Positions 52,781 through 63,064 of a DNA stretch of 64,000 nt are shown in pieces. The notes below the pieces were generated by a model. That model was not told the DNA's origin. It saw only the letters and a program-made list of their open reading frames with translations, and did not search any database. The DNA lies in NCBI GenBank assembly GCA_009763385.1, contig CM019822.1:6480127-6544126 (forward strand), given 5' to 3'. Each line of letters begins with the position of its first letter. Position 1 is the stretch's first letter. Source of the DNA: Coix lacryma-jobi var. lacryma-jobi (taxonomy: Eukaryota > Streptophyta > Magnoliopsida > Poales > Poaceae). The translations under genes and the position numbers were made by a program.

Positions 52781-54941
52781 TTGAAAGGTCCAAATTGGCT
52801 AGAGGGGGGGTGAATAGCCTAATTAAAAATCTACAAAATTACTTAGGCAAACACTATTAGTATAACAAATGGCGAAGCTTCTTGCGCTAGCCTAATAGTG
52901 TGTTGCAAGCCACCTATCCACAATTTCTACCTAATATTTCTATGTCACACAATCAACTAGAGCTAATATCAAGTGCGGAATAAAACTATCTAGCTCTAGC
53001 ACAAGTATGATATACAAAAAGAATATGAGGCAAGTGTGTACAATAGATAGACTAAACAAGCTAATCACAACTAACTACCCAAGAGATATACAACAAGTGA
53101 TAGTATCTATACAAGAGAAATAGTTCAATGTAAATACACAAAGTAAACAAGCTAGATAAAGGAGGTTTCACCGAGCCTTCGGGATCGCCTAGTAGAGAGC
53201 CAGTCACCGGTGAAGTCCACTCGTGATGCCAATCACCAAGATATGAATATGAAAACCAATCACCAAGATGTGAAAGCAATCACAATAAGCACACGGGACA
53301 CCAAGATTTATCCCGAGGTTCACGTGCTTGCCGGCACGCTACTCCCCGTTGTGTCGACCAACACTAGGTGACCCGGTGGCTAATCGGCGCAAAGCCAAGC
53401 TCACTAAGAGCGCCACAAGAATCTACCGCTAGTGAGGTAGCTCAATGACACGAGCAATCCACTAAGGATGCCTCTTGCCGCTCCGGCGAGGTGAGGCTCC
53501 AAAACCTCTCACAATCACGATCGGTGGTGGCCAAGAACAATCTCCTTCTCTTGCCAAATCCACCTCAACACCTCCAAGCCATCTAGGCACTGGCAAATGC
53601 CAAGAGTAACAAGAAAACTCAATGCCGATGCGAAGAACTAGTGCCACTAGATTGAATTCTATCAAATCACGCACTAGATCACTCAATCTCACTAGGTTTG
53701 ATTAAAACAACTTGGGAGATGAGTTGGGAGGCTTGCCAATGCTCACTAGAATGCTTAGGAATCAAAATATGCAAAGGTGCATCCATATGAGCCGGCCAAG
53801 CCCCTTAAATAGGCCATCCAAGTCGGCCTAGCCGTTGGGCTGAAATCGGGGGCATCGGACGCGCCGATGCTCTTCGGATGGAGCCACGTGTCCCCCTGAT
53901 ATGAAATCTGCCCGTTAGATCCCAACGGTCACAAACTTTCTCGCACTGGTTAAAGTGGTATCGGACGCGCCGATGCCTAGCATCGGACGCTCCGATGCCG
54001 CTGCTCGTTTTAGCTCTTTTCTGCGCTACATCGAACGCTCCGGGACCTTCACATCGGACGCTCAACCCCTGTGTCCGATGACCATGCAGAGAGGTTCCAG
54101 AGAGGACCAAAACACATCGGACGCGTCCGATGGTTCTGCATCGGACGCAGGCCAGCGTCTGATGCTCCCTGCAAAGCACGCTCGCGCCACGTCACCTGCA
54201 TCGGACTCTGCAACAGTGATTCCTTAGCGTCCGTTGCCAGCGTCCGATGCTCCTTCAACATTTGTCAGAAACTAGGATTTACCATCGGACGCTTCCTAGC
54301 GTCCGATGCCCCTCGGACCAGCGTCCAATGCTTCCAAACACACTTCTTCTTTTCCGAAAAACGCTGAATCCTGTCTCGCAAGCTCGGCAGGAGGGAGAAG
54401 GATTATTCACTAGTCTTTCCCACTTCTCCACAACTCTTCAAACACCCCTTTATCCCAAAAGTGCCAACACCACCAAGTGTTCATCATTGTATGCAAGTGT
54501 GTTAGCATTTTGCAAAGCATTTTCCAAGGAGATAGTTAGTCTCTCACTAGGTTTATATCATCGATATGTTAGAGAACACCTAGTGGCACTTTGAACACCG
54601 CATAAGTCATGAATAGTCTCCTCTTAATAGTACGACTATCTATCCTAAATGTGATTACACTCACTAAGTGTCTTGATCACCAAAACAAAGAGCCCTATAG
54701 GTTATACCTTTGCCTTTGGGCCTCTTTGCTCATCTCTTCCCTTCTTCTCAAGTTTCACCAATGGTAGAGCACTTGATCTCTTGAGTGCTTGTGGCCATCA
54801 CCATCCTCCATGGTTGCCACCTTGCTAGCTCCACCACTTGGCTTGGTCACAATCATTTCACATAAGCTACACACATGCTTCGCAATAGGATTAGACCAAA
54901 TAGGTTTCATCAATGAACCAAAATCAAACTAGGGCTTTCAG
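52781..54941. mobile_element. 2.2-kb non-coding repeat with short terminal inverted repeats
   Basis: Ends are TTGAAAGGTCC and, inverted, CTGAAAGCCC, with a possible 3-bp duplication AGG on each side (52778-52780, 54942-54944). Next to the left end lies GGCTAGAGGGGGGGTGAATA, a phrase I associate with a very abundant grass repeat. No long frame exists. Subregions are an AT-rich left part, a segment rich in ACTAGGT/CACTAGA motifs, the CATCGGACGC palindrome array (53853-54330) and a right part with short CT-rich stretches. The superfamily is not certain; the 3-bp duplication would fit a CACTA- or Harbinger-type element, but the termini are not CACTA. Confidence 0.5.
53853..54330. repeat. Array of CATCGGACGC/GCGTCCGATG half-sites and palindromes
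   Basis: Within about 480 bp the decamer CATCGGACGC or its reverse complement GCGTCCGATG, exact or with one or two changes, occurs about 15 times. Examples: paired sites at 53853-53869, 53959-53976 and 53981-53997; a perfect 18-bp palindrome at 54115-54132 (CATCGGACGCGTCCGATG); spaced pairs at 54139-54163, 54199-54236, 54240-54249, 54282-54308 and 54321-54330. Spacing is irregular, so it is not a satellite or a CRISPR array. Confidence 0.85.
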
Positions 54942-55440
54942 AGGCGGCAGCCGCGGCTGCAGGCACCTGTGCGGAGCTAGCGGGGGGCCGCTCGCGCCTG
55001 TGCGCCGCCGCACTGGCCGCATCAGGCAAACCCGTGCGCCGCGGCCCTGCCTGCACCGGGAGCGATGAGGAGAGAGAGGGAGGGAGGGGACTTCCGAGAC
55101 ACACACGCGGGGGACGGAGGGGGAGAAGGCCGCCGATGTGCCGTCCATAGGGGGGCGTCGCCGTCCCGGCCGCCGCCACCAAAGGAGAGACCAAGAGAGA
55201 GAGGATGGGAGCGGTGAGGAGAGGGGGAGCCGGTTTTTTTTTGCGGTGAGGAGAGGGGGAGCGTTTTCTTTTGGATGAGGACGACGTGGGCGGCCGTGAG
55301 CCAAGCAAAACGGAGCAGCGTAAGTGAGCGAATGAGAGCTGCCGGTGCCAGGCTGTCGCCGGTGCGGTCCAATGAAAAGAATTGAAACGACGTGGCTCTT
55401 CTAGCAAAATTGGGGCGACGTGGCCCTTCTCCCCACGCGA
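54942..55440. other. GC-rich segment resembling a first exon or promoter
   Basis: After the repeat ends, the sequence is GC-rich up to about 55370, with a purine-rich tandem pair GCGGTGAGGAGAGGGGGAGC (about 55211 and 55242). On the minus strand it is open and Pro/Ala/Arg-rich, and it is continued in composition by 52650-52780 on the other side of the 2.2-kb repeat. It could be the 5' end of a minus-strand gene split by the repeat, but I cannot name a product. Confidence 0.35.
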
Positions 55441-55584
55441 GGGAGAACTATTTATTTAGGTCTATGGCCTTCCATCGGTTTTGGACAGCTAATGGTGTTA
55501 AGTCACGGATAAAAAGACTATTTTACCTCTAGCGCAAAAATTAAATAATTTTCTTTGTATATATAGAAAAATTGGTATATAGAC

Positions 55585-55940
55585 TGTGTAGATCTACTCA
55601 TGTGGAGTCCAATAAAATTAGATTTTCTATTTTATGATTTTTATGTGATTTACTATGATTTTTCAAAGATTCAACCGAAATAAATAAATAAGAAAAAGAT
55701 AAAACATTCATAGCAAAAACTTTGTACTAAAACATATTATATTATATATTATATTATATGTTCATTGTACAGATCTAATCATGTAGAGTCTAACAAAATT
55801 AGATTTGATTTTTTGTTTTATAATTTTTCTTTGATTTACTATGATTTTTTTTAAAGATTCAACCGAAATAAATAAATAAGAAAAAGATAAACCCGTTGTT
55901 ATTGTAGCAAACACGGCATGTTACTGTAGCAATACCGCTG
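55585..55940. repeat. About 180-bp direct duplication
   Basis: The blocks starting near 55587 and 55768 share GATCTA.TCATGT.GAGTC, then TTTACTATGATTTTT and GATTCAACCGAAATAAATAA followed by ATAAGAAAAAGATAAA. The second copy is diverged. AT-rich and non-coding. Confidence 0.7.
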
Positions 55941-56040
55941 TCTAAAACCGTCAAGGGAGTTATTTGACCGGTTTTGAAAAGATAAGAAGGTTATTTAGAC
56001 CGTTTGAAACATTGGGGATAAAAGTAGACTGATACAATAA

Positions 56041-56224
56041 TGGGGTGTTTGGTTCCACCCCACTAAATTTTAGTCACTAAACTTTAGTCTCTTTTAGTGG
56101 CTAAAATATCAAACACCCCTACTAAAAGGGACTAAAAAGCATGCTTAATTCTTTTTAGTGGAGGTGTTTGGTATTTTAGCCACTAAAACTGACTAAAGTT
56201 TAGTAAGGTGAAACTAAACACCCC
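56041..56224. mobile_element. Tourist-like MITE
   Basis: 184 bp with ends TGGGGTGTTTGGTT and, inverted, GGGGTGTTTAGTTT, flanked by TAA (56038-56040, 56225-56227). The core is itself partly palindromic, with TTTAGTGGCTAAAAT and ATTTTAGCCACTAAA. Confidence 0.75.
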
Positions 56225-56496
56225 TAAGGGCCGCCGTAATGACTAGCTCATAAGTAATCTCTTAGAATTTTTGTTATATTTTAATACAAGAAAGAGAAGA
56301 GCTAGCTCTTGCTCAAGAACTAGACTTATACACATATTCCAAGGTCATGTGTGAATGTAATGTGGGCCTAATTATACTATAAGCTATTGCTAAGAGTTAA
56401 CACTATTAAAAAAGTTGACTTATAACTAACAGCTAGGTCATACAACTGCGGGTGCCATGAGTGACGAGATTACGTAGATTTGAATTTCAGAGGGAG

Positions 56497-57492
56497 CCGG
56501 ACCTCGTTAGACTTTCGGAGGAGCCGGATCGGGAGCCGGACCCTGCCGAACAGAAAAAAAAATCTATTATGTTGCCCTTTTTCCCCTCTGTTCCCTGAGC
56601 ACGAGAGAAAGGCTCGAATCGAGAACCCCGTTCTTCTCTCTCTTTCCCCACCGCTGCTCCTGCTCCGCGTCGGCGTCCCGCGCGCAGCAGCGCCGGCTCA
56701 CGCATCGCTCGGCGCCTGCCCCGCCGGCCCACCGCGCCTCCGAGCAACGACCGGCACAGCGCCTCCGCTGCGCCGCCATACGTCGCCGAGCAAAGGCGCT
56801 GAGTTCAGGTCTCCTTGTTTTTTCCCCTATTCCACCCGGAACCCGTTCTCTTCTGCAGTCCTCCTCTTAGTATTTCGTCTCCACTTTGAATTCGACCCGA
56901 TGGTACATAAATCTTCAGTACCGGACTTATATTCCTCCACGACACAATCCAATGAGGTGCGTTTGCCAGATACAAATTTCTGCTAGCGGTTCCTACTTAT
57001 TTCGCCTACATTTCCGGACCGAGATTTGACCTATCCCATCATCAGTCTCCTCCTTTTCGGAATCTGTTCTCTACCGCAATCCTAATGATTCTGTATCCGC
57101 TTCGAATTCGATCCAGTGGTACATAAATCTTCAGTAGCGGACTTATATATTGAAACTGTCTGCTGGACACAATCCAGTCACGAGGTCCGTTGTTCGCCAT
57201 CGATTACAGTTCATACAAATTTTCGCTAGCTGAATCTCCCCTGGTAAAAGACATCGTTGGTGATCCAGATCTGTTGTTTCCGGAATGTCGCTGCTGGAGC
57301 ATCAGAAGCGATCATCGGCTCAAAGTTCCTTAACTGCCTGCAGCAGCACCAGCAAGAAACGCTGTCGTCGGCTCACAGTGCCTATATCAACTGCCGCACC
57401 TGGTGCGGCATCGTCTCCCTGGGCATCAATGAATGAAGACTTGGTTCGCCTGATTGCTTGGCGTGTGCTGGCTGGCGACTTGCTGGACTATG
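56497..57492 (+). pseudogene. Duplicated 5' part of the F-box gene, cut by a copia insertion
   Basis: From about 56497 the sequence repeats 31145-32654 (minus the Ds-like element) at high identity: upstream region, leader and the first 70 codons (57285-57492, MSLLEHQKRSSAQSS...GDLLDYV). One visible change is Ala to Val in the TAPIS/TVPIS segment. The F-box is cut in its second half at 57492, where a copia LTR starts. The rest of the gene, if present, lies past the right edge of the window. The read-through product would end 12 residues into the LTR. Confidence 0.85.
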
Positions 57493-58433
57493 TGTTAGAA
57501 TTTATATGGGCTTGGCCCAATAATAAATTCTGAAATTCATAATAAATCTCAAAGGCCCATTCATATGTGAGCAAAGAGGGGAAGTGGAACTCTTTAGTCC
57601 CACCTTACTAGTGGAAGGGGAGGAGAACTTGCTTAAATATGGAAGTTCTCTCCACTTCCTCAAGTCTAGTGTGAGAAGGAGAAAGAGAAGTCCACACGCG
57701 CGCGCGCGCTCGCTCGCCGCGCCGCGCCGGGCCGGGCCGGGCCGGGCGGGGCGGGGCGGGGCGAGGCGAGGCAACTTGCGCGGGTGCGCGGCACCTGCGT
57801 GAATGGTCCGCCGAAATCCGGCTCCTCGCCTTGCGGGAGCGCGGTCTCCTTTTGCAGTTTTAGTTTTTGGTTTCTTGGCCTTCAAGTTGCAGAGTCCTAA
57901 ACGGTTACGACTCAAGAGTCCTAAACCGATTTAGATCGTGATCGCGACACGAGGTCGGTTCAACAGGGCTATATAAGCAACCTATCGGCCACGCCAAAAC
58001 GTATCTCAACACCTCTCGAGTTAGGGTTTGTCTCATATCGCTTTTGCGCTGTCGTCTAGTCGTCTCCAGTCCGTTCGCTTGCGTGCACCAGCGACCAGGC
58101 GAGCAGGTCTCTGGAACCCTCGTCTTTGCGATCCTGCACCGGGAGAAGGCGAATAAGGTTTTTGGGAAGCGCTCGTCGCGCGACTGCTCTCGTCTACAAC
58201 AACGGGTCGTCTACCGTCCAAGTCAGGCGGCGCTACGTCCAGGCGTATTCGTCGTCAACTGCTCCGAGCTATTCCTCCAGCACTCATCGACGATCAGCCA
58301 ACACCGACTCCGCCACCGTCTTCTCCAGCTATCGAAAGGTACGCCGTTCGTGATCTAATGTCTATGTTTATATTAGATCTTATGTCTTTGATCTTGCCTT
58401 TTAATCTATCTGGTGTACGAGCTATGCTTACAC
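57493..58433 (+). repeat. 5' LTR of the Tork-like copia (minimum extent)
   Basis: Minimum length 941 bp, defined by the match to 63065-64000. It contains a GC-rich GGGCC/GGGCG tract (57727-57766), a TATA box TATATAAG (57970-57977), and a downstream GAAAG|GTACGC that looks like a splice donor (about 58339). Confidence 0.8.
57970..57977 (+). promoter_or_regulatory. TATA box of the Tork-like LTR
   Basis: TATATAAG in the context CAGGGCTATATAAGC, conserved in the right LTR at about 63536-63545. This is the expected core promoter of the element. Confidence 0.65.
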
Positions 58434-58602
58434 CGATTGTCATGTTTGAGATTATGTTATGCATGTTTTGTTATGCTAGTAAACAATACAATATGAGATA
58501 TCTAGATCATCAATTTATCATGATTTATATTCTGGTTTTAATCTGGAAATTGCCTATTATTTTAACAATCCAAAAACCTTATTATAGGTTTCTAGAATTA
58601 AC

Positions 58603-61600
58603 TATGGCTAGTTTTGTTGATGCGCTGAAGCCAGAAAAATTTTCTGGAGAGCACTTTAAGAGACGGCAAGTTAAGGTCACCAATTGGTTGACGGCCATGA
58701 AAGTGTTTTGGGTGAGTGCTGGTATGCCCGAGGGAAATATCTCTGAAGAGGATCAGAGAGCTTTCCAGGATGCCAACCAAATCTTTGTGGGAGTTGTGCA
58801 GAATGTCCTTGCTGATCATATCTTTGATACAATTCTGCACATTAAAGACGCAAAGACTTTGTGGGATCATCTGTCAGCTACCTTTGGTGCTTCAGATGCT
58901 GGCAAAGAGTTGTACATCATGGAGACTTTTCATGACTACAAGATTGTTGCAAACAAGTCTATAGTCGAACAAGCTCATGAGATACATCGTCTGGCAAAAG
59001 AGCTTGAACTCCTTAACTGTGTTATACCCGATGAGTTTGTGGCTGGATGCATTATTGCAAAGCTACCTTCCTCGTGGAGGAATTTCGCCACAAGCCTTAA
59101 ACACAAGAGACAGAAAATATCAGTTGAAAACCTGATAGCATCTCTTGATGTTGAAGAGAAGGCTCAGGCTAAAGATAACAATGAGAAGGGCAACGAGGAA
59201 AGAGCTAGCGCCCACTTCGTCCAGAAAAACCATGGCAAGTACAAAGGAAAGCCTAAGTCTTTCAATGCCAAAACTACTACTACATTTAAGAAGAAGAAAA
59301 AGAACAAAGCAGAGTTGCCATGCTTCACTTGTGGAGAGCTTGGGCATTTTTCCAAAGAGTGTCCAGAGCGAGCGGACCGCAAAGGGAAAAAGAAGAATGT
59401 CAACCTTGTGACTACTAGCGATGCTGATGACGGGTATGGTAATTTTCCTACTGTACTATCAGTATTTCAATCACCAAATTGGTGGGTTGATACAGGTGCT
59501 AATATTCACGTGTGTGCTGATATCTCTCTGTTTTCTTCTTATCAGGGGCTCCAAGGTTCCTCCGTCCTAATGGGGAATGGATCACATGCTTCTGTTCGTG
59601 GTGTTGGCACGGTAGATCTGAAGTTTACTTCGGGGAAGATCGTGCAACTGAAGAACGTGCAGCATGTCCCTACTATACGCAAGAACCTTGTTAGCGTATC
59701 TCTTCTTTTGAGAGATGGTTTTAAAGTAGTTTTAGAGTCTAATAAAGTAGTTATGTCTAAGCATGGACAATTTATTGGTAAAGGCTATGATTGCGGAGGC
59801 TTGTTCCGCCTATCTTTGGCAGATTTTTGTAATAAGTCAGTAAATCATATTTGTGGCACAATTAATGATATTTCTAATGTTTGGCATTCTCGTTTACGTC
59901 ACGTGAACTTTGGTTTAATGTCACGTTTGTCTAGCCTGAGTTTAATTCCAGATTTCACTATTGCCAAAGGTTTTAAGTGCCATAGTTGTGTGCAATCAAA
60001 GCAACCTCGAAAGCCTCACAAGGCAGCGGAGGAGAGAAACTTGGCACCTCTAGAACTCATACATTCTGATCTTTGTGAGATGAATGGTGTGTTGACAAAA
60101 GGTGGAAAGAGATATTTCATGACTTTAATTGATGATGCAACTAGATATTGTTATGTTTACTTGCTTAAAACTAAAGATGAAACGCTAGACTACTTTAAAA
60201 TCTATAAGGCTGAAGTTGAGAATCAACTAGAGAGAAAGATTAAACGTCTAAGGTCAGATCGTGGTGGTGAGTATTTTCCTATGCTTTTTGATGATTTCTG
60301 TACGGAACATGGTATTATTCATGAGAGGACAGCTCCCTATTCTCCTGAATCAAATGGGATTGCCGAGAGGAAAAACCGCACGTTGACTGACTTGGTGAAT
60401 GCCATGTTAGATACTGCTGGTCTTTCTAAGGCATGGTGGGGGGAAGCTTTATTAACTGCGAGTCATGTCCTGAATAGAGTTCCAAACAGAAATAAAGAGA
60501 CAACTCCATACGAATATTGGGTTGGAAGGAAACCATCACTTACATACTTACGCACGTGGGGATGTTTGGCGAAAGTCAATGTTCAAATTTCTAAGAAGCG
60601 TAAGCTTGGACCAAAGACTGTGGATTGCATCTTTCTAGGATATGCACATCATAGCATAGCCTATAGATTTTTAGTAGTAAAATCTGAAGTACCTGATATG
60701 CATGTGGATACGATCTTTGAATCTCGTGATGCTACATTCTTTGAGAACATTTTTCCTATGAAAAATATGCGTAGCAATGCTAAGTTTTCTTCTGAATTAA
60801 CTCCTGATTTTACTACACCTATTGAGTCTCCGCTTAAGTCATTTGAACAACCACTTAATGAAGTTCCTGAGGAGGATGACAATGAAATTCTTGTGAGGAA
60901 CAAGAGACGAAGGATTGCAAAATCCTTTGGTGATGATTTCATTGTGTACCTTGTGGATGATACTCCTACTTCTATTACGGAAGCATTTGCATCTCCAGAT
61001 GCAGATGATTGGAAAGAAGCTGTTCGTAGTGAGATGGACTCGATTCTTTCTAATGGTACCTGGGAGTTATCTGAGTTGCCTTTTGGTTGCAAACCTGTGG
61101 GTTGTAAGTGGGTGTTCAAGAAGAAGCTTAGACCTGATGGTACTATTGACAAGTACAAGGCTCGGCTTGTGGCTAAAGGTTATACCCAAAAAGAAGGCGA
61201 TGATTTCTTTGATACTTATTCACCTGTTGCTAGATTAACCACTATTTGAGTATTACTTTCCCTGGCTGCCTCATATGGTTTTCTCATTCATCAAATGGAT
61301 GTGAAGACAGCTTTTCTTAATGGAGAGTTGGATGAGGAGATCTATATGGATCAGCCTGATGGGTTTGTAGTACAAGGTGAAGAGCAAAAAGTGTGTAAGT
61401 TATTGAAATCTTTGTATGGCTTGAAACAAGCACCTAAACAATGGCATGAGAAGTTTGACACTACTTTAATTAGTGTAGGCTTTGCTGTTAATGAAGCTGA
61501 TAGGTGTGTGTATTATCGACATGGTGGGGGTCAATCTGTTATATTATGTTTATATGTTGATGATATTCTTATTTTTGGAACAAATATTGATGTTATTAAT

Positions 61601-62503
61601 GAAGTCAAGTCTTTCCTATCAAAGAGCTTTGATATGAAAGATCTGGGTGAAGCTAATGTTATTTTGAACATTAAGCTGATTAAGGATGAGAGTGGGATTA
61701 CTTTATTGCAATCTCACTATGTTGAGAAGGTTTTGAGTCGCTTTGGCTTTATGGATAGTAGACCTTCTCCAACACCTTATGATCCCAGTGTGACTTTGAG
61801 AAAGAACAGAAAGATTGCTAGAGACCAACTGAGATACTCTCAGATTATTGGTTCACTCATGTATCTAGCGAGCGCAACTAGACCAGATATCTCATTTGCT
61901 GTGAGCAAGTTGAGTAGGTACATGTCCAACCCGGGTGATAATCATTGGCATGCACTTGAAAGAGTTTTGCGTTATCTCAAAGGTACAATGAGTTTTGGAA
62001 TTCACTATTCTGGGCACCCAGCTGTGCTAGAGGGATATAGTGATGCAAATTGGATTTCTGATATTGATCAGATCTACGCCACTAGTGGGTATGTTTTTAC
62101 CCTTGGAGGTGGTGCGGTGTCATGGAGGTCTTGTAAACAGACTATATTGACTAAATCAACCATGGAAGCAGAACTTGCTGCTTTAGATACAGCTTCTGCA
62201 GAGGCAGAGTGGCTGCGTGAGCTCTTGTCTGACTTACCGGTGGTTGAAAAACCAATACCAGCTATCCTTATGAACTGTGATAATCAAACAGTGATCACGA
62301 AAGTGAACAGTGCTAGGGATAATGCGAAGTCAACAAGACACGTTAAAAGACGTTTGAAGTCTGTCAGGAAGTTGAGAAACTCCGGAGTAATAGCTGTGAC
62401 CTATGTACAAACAGACAAAAACCTGACAGATCCCTTTACTAAAGGGTTATCACGGAATGTGATAGAAATCGCATCAAGGGAGATGGGTATGAGACCTATA
62501 TGA
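58603..62503 (+). pseudogene. Copia gag-pol with a single premature stop
   Basis: The frame starts at ATG 58603 (MASFVDALKPEKFSG) and is open except for one TGA at 61247-61249; the same frame then continues to the stop at 62501-62503. Domains: gag (WLTAMKVFWVSAGM, HLSATFGASDAGKELY); knuckle CFTCGELGHFSKECP near residue 240; protease WWVDTGANIHVC; integrase (HSDLCEMNG, DRGGEYFP, SPESNGIAERKNRT); reverse transcriptase (WVFKKKLRPDGTIDKYKARL, DVKTAFLNGELDEEIYM, YVDDILIFG); and RNase H (YSDANWISD, STMEAELAALDTA). The stop replaces the Arg codon of the conserved TIRVLLSLA stretch, consistent with CGA to TGA. The type resembles Tork/Tnt1-like copia elements. Apart from this codon the coding region looks intact. 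Confidence 0.88.
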
Positions 62504-63064
62504 GTTTACAGTAGTAGTAACCCAACCTTTTTGATCGGAGATCCCGTGACTAAGGATCTGAGAAGAACAAGCTATTGGTAAACTGAGGAGAGTAATTTCT
62601 AGACCCTCTCTTTGTGAAGATGCAATACTCTCGTTGTTATGAGGCACTGTTTGGAAGGTTGGCAAAGACCTTAATATGTTCTATTGGTTTTTAAAAGCAA
62701 AGATGATGTCCTACAGAGTATTCTTGAAAGAACATACCTATATGAGCCATGACTGTTAAACGTCGCAGTCTATGAGATTAGGGTGATCTCTAGTAAGCTC
62801 ATGAAGAGACCATGGAGTATGACGTATATGCTCCACCCACGGAGAAAGGCTATTGGCAGCCAGGTACTAGCTTAACCTTGAGTAAAACTTGCTTCACGCA
62901 AAACTTGCAATTCAAGGCTTAGTCCATTGTTCAAGTTGTGAATAAGTGTAACTTGAGGTTATAGGCAGAAGTTCAACTTAACAGTCTCTGCTAAACACTA
63001 GTATATCAAACAGTAGCGGGAACAGGCAAATCTCTAAATGGGCATTTGAGATCTGGTGGGGGAT
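62504..63064. other. 3' untranslated region of the Tork-like copia
   Basis: A 561-bp non-coding stretch between the pol stop and the 3' LTR, ending in the purine tract at about 63053-63064. No extra frame is seen. Confidence 0.6.

Noticed and set aside
53853..54330. CRISPR-like array
   Set aside because: The motifs are short, occur in both orientations at irregular spacing, lie in a plant repeat and have no cas genes nearby.
56480..56986. 168-codon frame in the F-box duplicate leader
   Set aside because: The corresponding frame in the complete copy (31546-31950) is broken differently, so this is leader sequence rather than protein.
58044..58358. 104-codon frame within the Tork-like LTR, repeated at 63611-63925
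   Set aside because: Present in both LTRs simply because they are copies; it precedes the splice-like donor and shows no recognisable protein pattern.
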